From Mnemiopsis leidyi (taxonomy: Eukaryota; Ctenophora; Tentaculata; Lobata; Bolinopsidae): a stretch of DNA of 30,009 nucleotides. Positions 10,753 to 19,900 of the stretch are shown here, piece after piece (the stretch's first letter is position 1; every line of letters starts with the position of its first letter). The stretch lies in the NCBI GenBank assembly GCA_000226015.1, contig JH153840.1:150602-180610 (forward strand), written 5' to 3'. Under the pieces are notes generated by a model that did no database searches, had not been told where the DNA came from, and worked only from the letters and a program-made list of their open reading frames with translations. The translations under genes were made by a program, and so were the position numbers.

Positions 10753-11795
10753 GGCTCGCAGCTTGCTGCTCTTCTGGAAAAACGTTAGAAAGATATCATC
10801 TCGTCAACAGATTCCGCCTTGTCGCGCTGATACCCGGCCCGACTCACGCAGCTAAAGCTGAACGTTTCGTTAGAACGTTAGACGGATATAATCTCGCCAA
10901 ATTCCGCCCCGAAAAGATATAAAAAACCTAAGTGAGATTCAAAGGGCTCAAAAAAAGGGCTCTGGTTAGAGAAAACCATTGGGCTATAATGGATAAGAGC
11001 AATTTTAGGAATAACAAATAAACAACAAAAAACGCGCAATGGTGTTTTATAAACTTTGCGCGTATTGTGCATTAACCAAAACTTTGCTAAACACATATAT
11101 CCCTGTGCAAGCTTAATGCGAAATTAGGACGGACGCGCAACGCGCGACGCGCAAAAGCTCACGCCTATGAGCGTCCCGATAGGACCCGTGCACCGCGAGC
11201 CACAAGGCAATGTTGGATTGTTGGCTATTAGCATGAGCAAACCAAATTAACACTTTTGCGAGCGACCAAAGCAAAAGCCCTTTGACAAAATGATGAGCAG
11301 CAACCTGTAAGCTCAGCCGCGCGCGAGTCGGGTCCGGGTAACACCTCGACATTATGCAATGCCGTGCGCAGCGAAAGGGCGCTGGGCGCGCCCTATAATT
11401 CACTATTGTTCACCTAACTTGCTACACGTTGCATAGCCCTGCTGCCGCAAAGCGGCAGCCTCCGGCGCGCGCGGCAGCGTGGCCGCGCGCAGCAGATTTT
11501 TGAAAAATCTTTTTGAATGGGTCACAACGTGAGACAACACCTAACCAGGTGCTTACGCACGCTACGCGCGCAGCTGCTACCTCCGTTAACGCGAACGGGC
11601 GATGCGCGTGAAAGCGCGTGATGGCCGCGACAGTAGGTTACTAACCTACGACTACCTCTGGTAGCGCGCGCAAAAGGGCTCTGGTTAGAGCAACCCTATT
11701 GAGATGCACATAGGTGATAGGTGTATGAGCTGTTGCGTGGCGCACCCGTCCTAAATATTTCGCCCAAAGCTCTCACACATCACAGGGTATACGAT

Positions 11796-12187
11796 CAACG
11801 GGCGATGCGCGTCTAGAATTTCGTCGAAATTCTGTCGCCAGGCCAGAAATGCGTGACAGCGCGTGATGGCCGCGACAGTAGGTTATCAACCTACAAGGTA
11901 TACGAGTGCAGTAACACGCATAAGGGCTCTGGTTANAGCTTGACGAGATGATATCCGTCTAACGTTCAAACGTCTAACGTTCTAACNNNNNNNNNNCAAC
12001 GGGCGATGCGCGTCTAGAATTTCGTCGAAATTCTGTCGCCAGGCCAGAAATGCGTGACAGCGCGTGATGGCCGCGACAGTAGGTTATCAACCTACAAGGT
12101 ATACGAGTGCAGTAACACGCATAAGGGCTCTGGTTAGAGCTTGACGAGATGATATCCGTCTAACGTTCTAACGTCTAACGTTCTAAC
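11796..12187 (+). repeat. 191-bp near-identical direct repeat around the gap
   Basis: 11796-11986 repeats at 11997-12187 with an offset of exactly 201 bases. By eye there is only one substitution plus one ambiguous base (N at 11936). The 10-N gap lies exactly between the copies. Confidence 0.9.
11987..11996. other. Assembly gap (10 N)
   Basis: Ten consecutive N, probably a placeholder of fixed size and not a measured distance. Confidence 0.97.
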
Positions 12188-12240
12188 GAAACGAGGAGAG
12201 CAGAAAACTGCGAGCCGCGCGCGGGTCGGGTAACACCTCG

Positions 12241-12873
12241 ACAAGTTAGAGCAAAGTTTTGATCAAATTCGCACCGGCAGTACCTTGACAAACGGTGTCT
12301 GACCTGTAGCTCCCCACAACGCTGAACGCTTTGTTACATGTTGCGTAGCTATATCTCCCCATATGCTGCTATGAAGCGGCAGCCTCCGGCGCGCGCAAAG
12401 CTCATGCCAACGCTTAAAGCAAGCAGTACCCGGCCCTGATAGTTTTGAAGCTATTTTTCGTTGGGTCGAGTTATAAATGTATCCGTCGAAATTCGCCATG
12501 CCCAATAAAGCTGCTTGCTTTAAAGCAAAGACGTGAGCTGAATGTGTAATATCAAGACGAAAAATAAAATTCTCTTTTACTGAAATTCTCTTTTACTGAA
12601 TGGTCCTAGTTTGAGCGATCAAAAAGCTTCTCCAGGAAGTTTTTTACATTCTAGGTTGCCTTTTCTTTACAAACTCAATAAAGTTCCAGCAAAATTAGTA
12701 ATTTTATCATTCGAATAATCTCGGACAATAAGGGTGACCGTTTTCTTTATAGTTTAAAAGTGGTTTCCTTCTCAAGAAGCCAAGCATTTTATTATGTGTA
12801 GCTGCATATTGATGTCCTTGGAAAACTGACTTCGACTTTAGTAACGTTCAATTTTGAGTTGAAACTTGGTAAA
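12241..12873. other. Region upstream of NTAQ1
   Basis: The first part (to about 12410) continues the GC-rich repeat material: GCGGCAGCCTCCGGCGCGCG is shared with about 11452-11471. The rest is AT-rich, with an 18-bp tandem duplication (AAATTCTCTTTTACTGAA) near 12565-12600. The NTAQ1 frame is open upstream to 12802 but has no ATG before 12874. Confidence 0.5.
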
Positions 12874-13458
12874 ATGGTAGAACGTGAAAACTGTGTTTAC
12901 ACAGCTTGTTTTTGTGAGGAGAATGTCTACAAATTCATCAGTGAGAATTCTGGACATTTCGAGGATATGTTTGCAGTATTCATATCGAACCCCCTAAAAC
13001 AATGTGCCATCTGGTACCAGAAAATGTCTGAGGATCCTACCGTAATTCCTGTGTGCTGGGACTACCATGTTGTTGTTATTGCCAAGAAGTCCTTAAACTT
13101 TTTAGTATACGACTTAGACACTGCATTATCGTTTCCTTGTCCTCTCGAAGAATATCTATCCCAGTGTTTTCGACCCTCACCCTCAGAAATTTCTCAATGG
13201 TGGTATCAATTTGCTATTAAGACAGGACACTATTTTCGCCCTGTTAATAGCTATGACTTTCTGGAAACATTTTCCTCTGATAGAAGTCACATGATCGACA
13301 AAACTACAGGTAGGTGGAACAGTCCACCTCCAAAATACGAGCCGATCTTTAAACCAGACCTTGGCAGTACTCTTTTGGACTTTTTAGATTTTGAGAATAC
13401 CTCGTTGCCAGGAAAATGGCTTGATTACGATCAGTTTTCCCAGTACTTTTCAAATTGA
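12874..13458 (+). CDS. NTAQ1: Protein N-terminal glutamine amidohydrolase
   Basis: NTAQ1 (WDYHV1) converts an N-terminal glutamine of a protein to glutamate, a step of the Arg/N-degron pathway before arginylation and ubiquitin-dependent degradation; it is cytosolic and nuclear. The protein has 194 residues from the first ATG, close to the roughly 205 of the human enzyme. The catalytic Cys sits in CVYTACFCEEN (Cys14), the signature WDYHV carries the catalytic His (His65), and YDLDT the Asp (Asp80). The family signature SDRSHM follows, then RWNSPPPKY. Nothing essential is missing. I took the ATG at 12874 because no earlier ATG is in frame. The gene has no intron here, whereas vertebrate NTAQ1 has several, so it is an intron-lost gene or an old, intact retrocopy. 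Confidence 0.95.
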   Translation: MVERENCVYTACFCEENVYKFISENSGHFEDMFAVFISNPLKQCAIWYQKMSEDPTVIPVCWDYHVVVIAKKSLNFLVYDLDTALSFPCPLEEYLSQCFRPSPSEISQWWYQFAIKTGHYFRPVNSYDFLETFSSDRSHMIDKTTGRWNSPPPKYEPIFKPDLGSTLLDFLDFENTSLPGKWLDYDQFSQYFSN

Positions 13459-13676
13459 AAGTATTACGTTTATTGCTGCTGTTTTATTATTTTTCATGAC
13501 ATTCATCATTTTTATTGAAATCTTTAAAATTGAATAAGATGATAGTGGAAATCTTTTAAAATTGGCTACAATGAGTATTTTACCATCAAATATTGTTATA
13601 GTTGAGTTTCCTATTGCGCGATGCGCTTTCCCAAGACCAAATGAAACTCTTTTGTTGTTAACACAAAGTAAGCTCC

Positions 13677-13682
13677 AATAAA
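13677..13682 (+). terminator. Poly(A) signal of NTAQ1
   Basis: AATAAA about 220 bases after the NTAQ1 stop codon, the first clear signal downstream. Confidence 0.5.
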
Positions 13683-14929
13683 CAGATAACAAACGTCACA
13701 AGACATCTAAACTAAATAACCTGAAGAAGATAAAAAATGTAAATATCTTCTAGACCAAAAACACGTAAATGATATAGTAACACAAAATCATGTGCCACGT
13801 TAAAATATCAAATACTATTCAAAAACTACTTACCGGCTTGTTGGTGGCTGCCCTCCAACCATAAGCGAGTCCACTCAAACCATGCCAGTTATTCAGATCC
13901 CAAATAAACCATCAACCCGTCATTGCTAGAAAAGAAAGATTGATTAAGGGAAGAAAACCAAGACCAAAACCAACAAATATAATTTAGAAAAGGTTTTTTA
14001 ACTGGTGCTCAAAATTTTAATTTAAACATATATTACAACCTAAAACATGAATCTCAATAAACTCGTATCTATTTATGTCTATCAACCCCCCTACAAGTTC
14101 AATAAAAAGGCTAATCTAAAAGTTAAATATTGATCACAAGCTAACAATCTTTTCTAATGGTAGTCGCTTAAAACAGAGCAATGAAATAAACTACAGATTG
14201 TGTTTTCCAGTCTATGCAGTTTCATATTATAACAAAACGACTACAAGCACTAGAGGCCACACTAGTGAAAATTGAATACACAAATAAAGATTACAGCAAT
14301 GTTATACCTCTAATCTGCCAATGAGACCTTAGGATGCCTTGACAAGTGTCAAAGTGTTAACAATCTTTGGGACACTGAAACACCATATTGACTAGTAAAC
14401 CAGTCACAGCAATTACATCAGGCCCAGGTACGCTGATCATCAATGTATACCTCCATTAGAAGCCGTTTATTGCGAGCAAACCATTACACATCAGGTCATA
14501 CTGCTACTTTAGTCAAGTGAACTGGTTTTATAGTTCTCCCTCGACTGAAGGGTAGTCATCTGGCGATGCCAGATTATGGTATCTTTCTCCTCTCAGATGA
14601 GCTGGCCACTGCCAGTCCGTTCGTTGCAAGAGGGGATGTGATATCAAGAAGTTTAAATGAACCAGAAGTTTAAATGAATTATAATACAATGATTTTTCTA
14701 CATCATTTGAAAGAATTGCACTATCTTTTATTTTAGGCAAATTTTTCATGATCATGGTTTTCAGTAGATTTTTAAAATTCATTTCATGGGTATTTGTTAT
14801 TAAAATGCACATTGTAGCCTATATTTCAAAGAATTTCATCATTATCTACATAAATATCACTACATAAATATCTATATTGACCAATTAATTTTAAGCTTTT
14901 CCAAGTATTTGAAATGTATATTAGCCTGA
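13683..14929. other. Intergenic stretch with two puzzling open segments
   Basis: Mostly AT-rich non-coding DNA. On the minus strand, 14640-14528 reads RTDWQWPAHLRGERYHNLAS and on to a stop at 14528, and about 13910-13832 reads WFIWDLNNWHGLSGLAYGWR before a good donor (CCG|GTAAGT). The second is blocked by TGA just upstream and lacks an in-frame acceptor. I do not recognise either; they may be decayed exons or repeat pieces. Confidence 0.35.
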
Positions 14930-15532
14930 ATGGATTTGTATGTGTGTGTACTTGACTTTGAAGCTACCTGCTGGGATAGCTCAAAAGAACATGAAATAAT
15001 CGAGTTTCCTTCCCTACTTTGGCGATGGAGCAAAAAGAATGAACTGGAGCTTGTGGATGAAATTCAGATATTTGTTAAACCCTACCACAACCCGAATGTG
15101 TCTTTGTTTTGCCACAACCTAACTGGAATCACTCAAGAACAAGTTGATAATGGTGTTGCTTTAAAGGATGCACTAAAACAGCATCATCTCTGGATTTGTA
15201 AGCATGTTCCAGATACCTGTTCAGTTGTGTTTGTTACTTGTGGGGATTGGGACCTTAAGACTATGCTTCCAAATGATTTATCTGCTAACAATTTATCATA
15301 CCCCAGTCCAGCTTACAGAAAATATCTGAATATTAAGCAAGCTTTTTCGAAAATCACTCAGACAAGAAAGTCCCTGGGCATGCTAAAAATGTTGCGAGCA
15401 CTTAATCTAGATTTGGAAGGTCGACATCATTCGGGTATAGATGACTGTAGAAATATTTCTAAGATATTTTTCAAATTAGTTCAGCTTGGATTAAATAAAG
15501 ACATGTTTGAAGATTTATGTGTCACTGTTTAA
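14930..15532 (+). CDS. ERI-type 3'-5' exoribonuclease (DEDDh)
   Basis: A DEDDh-family 3'-5' exonuclease of the ERI1/ERI2/ERI3 group. ERI1 trims histone mRNA and 5.8S rRNA ends and degrades siRNA; the other members are RNA exonucleases with less settled targets. The 200 residues are essentially the catalytic domain. VLDFEATCW gives Asp9 and Glu11 (Exo I), TCGDWDLKTMLP gives Asp108 (Exo II), and GRHHSGIDDCRNI gives His167 and Asp172 (Exo III). All metal-binding and general-base residues are present. There is no SAP domain, so it is not a full ERI1-like protein; ERI3-like or a lineage-specific paralog is possible. It is intronless and lies in the same orientation as NTAQ1 upstream and the ISG12-like gene 0.4 kb downstream. 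Confidence 0.92.
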   Translation: MDLYVCVLDFEATCWDSSKEHEIIEFPSLLWRWSKKNELELVDEIQIFVKPYHNPNVSLFCHNLTGITQEQVDNGVALKDALKQHHLWICKHVPDTCSVVFVTCGDWDLKTMLPNDLSANNLSYPSPAYRKYLNIKQAFSKITQTRKSLGMLKMLRALNLDLEGRHHSGIDDCRNISKIFFKLVQLGLNKDMFEDLCVTV

Positions 15533-15949
15533 TATACTTTCATTGATTAAAACATGCAGTTTTCAAATTTTGTCAAATATATAAGGTATTAGCTTTGTGT
15601 ACTGTACAAAAATAACCAATTATCCCCTTTTCTATTTAAGTGTTTAATTTTAGGGCACAAAAAAATTCACATTCAGAAAATGAAGCTTTATTTAAACAGG
15701 TTTTAAAGTTGTGTGTCCCGTCTGTTTTTAGCCCAATTCATTTTTGTTGCTATTTCCATGGATTACAGTGCCTCTGAGGAAGGGTCACAAATTTGTTTAA
15801 TATGTGACAACAATTGATCAATTAGAAGTAAGATATGACCAGTAATTGACAGGAAATGGTGTCACGGGATTTAAAAGATTTGTGACCCTGTCCCAGAATT
15901 ACGACCATTATACAATTACTGTCTCTTTGATAAGAACATCGTGTATGCA

Positions 15950-16309
15950 ATGTCTTCATCTGACGAGAAAGTTAACAAAGGATTTATAGCGGCAGGAATT
16001 GCTGCATTAACTGGTGGAGCTGTTTCTGCTGCCCCCTATGTAATGGGTTTCACAGCCAGTGGAGTTGTCAAAGGGAGTATAGCAGCTGGGATCCAAGCTA
16101 CTATTGGGAATGTGGCTGGCGGATCCGTTTTTGCCCTTGTTCAATCTGCTGCTGCAACAACTCTCGTTGGCACGGCAGCACCTTTAGTTCTTGCTGGAGT
16201 TGGAGTTGGTGCAATAGGGTATGGAGCATACAGGTTAAGTCAGTCGACTCTCAAAGGAATAGACAAAATGAACAATCAGATAGACTATAATTACATTTGT
16301 CACGAATAG
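15950..16309 (+). CDS. IFI27/ISG12-family small membrane protein
   Basis: Member of the Ifi-6-16 family (IFI6, IFI27/ISG12). In vertebrates these are small hydrophobic, interferon-induced proteins of mitochondria, ER or nuclear envelope, linked to apoptosis and antiviral defence; the invertebrate members are little studied. There are 119 residues from the ATG at 15950. The body is Gly/Ala-rich with hydrophobic helices at about residues 9-30, 34-50 and 57-95, and carries the family core VMGFTASGVVKGSIAAGIQA, then GGSVFALVQSAA. It ends with a short polar tail. There is no signal peptide of classical type. It is intronless, in the same direction as its neighbours. The family call is firm; induction by immune signals in this animal is not shown. 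Confidence 0.9.
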   Translation: MSSSDEKVNKGFIAAGIAALTGGAVSAAPYVMGFTASGVVKGSIAAGIQATIGNVAGGSVFALVQSAAATTLVGTAAPLVLAGVGVGAIGYGAYRLSQSTLKGIDKMNNQIDYNYICHE

Positions 16310-16418
16310 TGCCTTGAAACGAATAATTACCTTGTCAATACTTTAACGTACTTTTCAATCTGCACAAGTAATTTTCTTGTAAATTTTATATTTTTTACCC
16401 ATTGAAATCTGCAGTGTG

Positions 16419-16521
16419 CAGACTTAATCTTTGTGCTTAGTTTCTATTTCAGTATAGCATGAGAGAGTCTTATATTCTGCAGTTCAGAGTTGATCTTTGG
16501 GCTTAGATTCTATTTCAGTAT
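16419..16521 (+). repeat. Imperfect tandem duplication, 66-bp offset
   Basis: The segments at 16419-16455 and 16485-16521 share GGGCTTAG- and TTCTATTTCAGTAT-like stretches at a constant 66-base offset. This is an old local duplication in the 3' flank of the ISG12-like gene. Confidence 0.7.
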
Positions 16522-16805
16522 TTTGTAAGATTTTGGAGCTATTATTTTAATCTTTTTTACGTTTTGTATTTTTAATTTAAGCTCTATTAGAACTACATTT
16601 TCATTATAGAATACATTTTATTGGTTTCATTTGAGTCCCCCATTGCATTGTATGTATCTATCCGACACTCTGTAAACTAATGATTATTGTTTATACTGAG
16701 TGGAAAAGTCCATCACCTATGTATCGAAGATTTTAAAACAAGGTTGATACAAATTGTGATTTGTTTTATTCCTGAAAATTAAACCTACTGATCGAGTTAA
16801 AGTTA

Positions 16806-16811
16806 AATAAA
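16806..16811 (+). terminator. Possible poly(A) signal of the ISG12-like gene
   Basis: AATAAA about 500 bases after the stop and only 34 bases before the ATG of the next gene. The 3' end may therefore abut or overlap the promoter or 5' UTR of the CCPG1-like gene. Confidence 0.35.
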
Positions 16812-16844
16812 TAAGTTAATTTAACATTGTATCCACTTTAGTAA

Positions 16845-16910
16845 ATGATATCAGAAGAAAGTGGAGGATCAAGCTCTGGAGATTGGTCTATCGTTGAAGC
16901 AGTACTTAGG
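16845..16910 (+). CDS. CCPG1-like exon 1 (LIR)
   Basis: 22 codons, starting MISEESGGSSSGDWSIVE, ending AGG|GTAAGT in phase 0. The LIR core W-S-I-V is preceded by Asp. A TAA immediately precedes the ATG. TTTAG before it could be an acceptor, so a separate 5' UTR exon is possible. Confidence 0.85.
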
Positions 16911-19900
16911 GTAAGTAGTTCTTCTTGAACTTTTGGTTTGGTTGGAGAGACGAAATAAAACAGTTAACATGACTGGGTTCTTGAAATCTTCAATTTATAC
17001 ATCATCTTTAGAGAACCTCAAATTATTTGTATAGTAGTAGTGTTGAAAGTATTAAAGTTCTTCTTGATTTAGAACCTTCGTGTGCATAAAACTATTTAAT
17101 TAACGGTACAAAGTAAAGAGTAGTGCATTACATAGCTCAGGCCATGACCAACTTAGCTACAATGGTCGAATTTTGACTCTCGTAGCCTTTAATTATGTTA
17201 ATCAAAATCTTGTAATCTGGAAAAACTTCATTGAGGACGGGAGTTGTCAGCCTGAATTTTAACTAAGAAATGTTGGCTAATAGCCCTGGCCTATGACAAC
17301 AACATTAACGCTGAAAATGATAGGATTATTTATTATACTTTTATCTGTGTGTAGTTCAATGCGTTTTCACAAAGTTATAGCTCTTCATATCTAGTTTTAG
17401 TAATTGTCGTACCACACGGCGCACAACCTCATGGCAGGTTAACTGAAATGACATTCAGATATTCTAATTCAAAGTGATGAGTTGAGTTAACTGCTTCGAA
17501 GGACCTAAAACTAATAATCTATTATTGTTGTCATGGAAATAGTATCCTGACTTAGGGATTTCTCATACCAGTCGGGGTGCCTAATTTTTTCTTTTGTGAA
17601 GTAAAATTGGTAGTTACAGGGTTGGACGGTTACACTTTCATTGTTTGTGTAGAGATATTTTCTTCATCATCAGCTACTTTGACATTGTTACTCAAATTAT
17701 TTATTAATAATAGTTGTCGTTGAAACTGTTACAGGGTACAGTGAATATATTCATATATGTAGGCGTACCTAGCAGATCAGCTATCTTTAACCCAATTTCT
17801 TAAATCCAGACTAGACTACAACATGTAATTGATCGTTCTATTTATAAATCAGCCCAATGTAAGGTTGAGTAATTAGTCTGACAATACACCGTGTAGAAAC
17901 TTGGCACTAAATCTGTGTTGTTACAAGCTTGTCCTGCTTGGACAGTAGCCAAAAATATTTCTGTTTATTGAGTTACTGTCTGTCTAAGATTGTAGTCAAG
18001 CCAATATTATCGCACCTGATTAGCTTGCATACTTATAATAACCGTAATCTTGTGATAATCTGCCAGTTTAATTATCGCCTTGATTATTTTATTTCTCCAG
18101 TGTTTTGTTCCATTGTCTGTAATTATACAGTAGACAATTGTAAAATTGTTGAACAAAACTTCCTTATCCTTTGTATATGTGTGACGTGTATGCTAGGTAT
18201 TGTAGGCCTACTATGATACATGTGACCTGTAAGCCACTGTAGATTTGTAGATTTGCGATTGCTGGAATCTAGATCATGTACTAACAATGACCTTATCGGA
18301 ATGATGCTAAATTTAGTAATTTCTACTGGTATCCTGGCTGCTGGGATTTCGTGTCATAATTATTTGACTTGTAGTTGACCGTAACTATTTATAAGGTAAA
18401 CTGAAATCAAACTCAGTTTTTTGCCGCCAATGTTTTATCTTCTTAACTTAGTTTTCTAGTTGGTAGATAGATCTAGAAAAACATTTTCGGTATCCAAACA
18501 GCAACTCATTTTACTGATCGTCATAATTATGAATCACAATGTTGCAATGAGCCTGCATTTTAGTCAGCACGACTGTTTTTTTTTCAAGAAGTATTTTAGC
18601 TTATAAATTTGTTTGATCAAGATTAGAAAATTTCTCCCTCCTTATCTTAATCAAATCTCACTATATGATTCTCACTTTTACAAACCTCACTTCAATATGA
18701 ATTACATAATCCAACATGACTCACCCTAATTATGTCTGTATTCTAAGTAATGCCACAGATGTGGGATTGGCTGGATTTCAGTACTCTTAACGAGGTAAAA
18801 AGACAATATATTTATCATTTTGAAAGCATTTAAATTATGTTGAAACTTTGTGAGCTGTCTAGGATAAAGGACTTCTTGAAGTCCTGAGGCTTGATCATGA
18901 ACCAACAGTTATAAATGATTTTCAATAATCCCGACCAATTCAAGAACAAATTCAAGAGTTAAAATATAAATCTGGAACGGGCCATGCTACTTTGACACTA
19001 TCCAGTACTTTTCCAGTGCAATTGACTGTAATAATTTAAAAAGTGCGACGCCAAATTCCGCTTGCATCAAACAAGCAGGGGAATTTAAATCATTGTGTAA
19101 AAGAGGAATGTGCTGCACGGTACGAGTACAATGCACCGTTAACATGTGTTTTGCGTGTAGAAAGTATTTACACGTGCACTGCAACTTGTGTGTAACCTTG
19201 AGTAGCTAGCTGAGTGTGTGTCTGCAATGTACATCTTGAGTAGCCACTACACTTGTTTAAGTCTAGTCCAGTCCAGTAAACTACAGTTATATCAACTTCC
19301 TGTACTCAATAAACAGTAGATTATAATAGTATTACAATACAGTTGGTACGAAGGATTCCCGTCGTCCTGCCCCAGAACATCGTGCCCCACAACATTTATA
19401 TTTTGTCCCACAAATTTTGCTTCAGCGTCCTTAATCCTAACCCTAACGAAGTTGTATGTTGTGGAGTAGGACGTCACTTCTCACTGGGGCAAGATCTCTG
19501 GGACACAACGTTCTGCTGCACGATGTTCTTGGACAGGACGTCGGCCGCCGCTTCAAATCAGTGTCGTCACGCTGTAAAACCTCGCGTTAGTCCATGTTTA
19601 GTCAGCTACTGCTACTGACTATTACACCGAACTGTAGTACACCCGCCAACCCTACCTCGCTATGTTTTCTGTATCTTACATTGGATATCTAAGTCTAGAA
19701 CTTGGGAGTATTATAAAAAAAAGTACTTTAAATCAGCAAATAGTTACTCAAGTTTGTTGGCTGAATTATTAATCATTAGAACTGTACAATCTCAGTAAAC
19801 TATAGGTAATTATATAATATTAAGTATAGGCAAAATTCAACTAATCTTTGTAACCAATGTAGAAGAAGGTGTTCCGAAAGTCATTCGTTTTGGACACAAA

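Larger units (their letters stand above)
10753..12240. mobile_element. GC-rich nested repeat block with inverted ends
   Basis: A block of CpG-rich DNA quite unlike its AT-rich flanks. The left end (GGCTCGCAG ... ACGTTAGAAAGATATCATCT, about 10753-10806) recurs in inverted form at the right end (GAGATGATATC ... TGCGAGCC, about 12141-12216). A second left copy (TTAGAACGTTAGACGGATAT, about 10871-10890) matches the right end even better. GGGCTCTGGTTAGAG occurs at 10957, 11676, 11924 (one base N) and 12125. GCGCGTGATGGCCGCGACAG and the GTAGGTT...AACCTAC palindrome recur as well. No transposase or reverse transcriptase is visible. It is probably a composite of non-autonomous elements; the assembly is broken inside it. 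Confidence 0.6.

Noticed and set aside
11113..11403. 96-codon minus-strand frame in the GC-rich block
   Set aside because: CpG-rich DNA has few stops in all frames; no domain was recognised and it is full of Arg/Ala/His from GCGCGC repeats.
12263..12505. 80-codon minus-strand frame next to the GC-rich block
   Set aside because: No recognisable domain; partly made of the GCGGCAGCCTCCGGCGCGCG repeat.
12859..12873. Upstream non-ATG start for NTAQ1 (TTG at 12859)
   Set aside because: Animal genes start at ATG; the first in-frame ATG at 12874 leaves the whole conserved domain intact.
15676..15685. GAAAATGAAG upstream of the ISG12-like gene as an interferon-response-type element
   Set aside because: One base off the GAAANNGAAA consensus and common by chance in AT-rich DNA.
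19343..19618. 91-codon frame in intron 1, with a CCTAACCCTAAC piece resembling telomere repeats
   Set aside because: The frame crosses an inverted repeat, and two telomere-like units are too few to mean anything.
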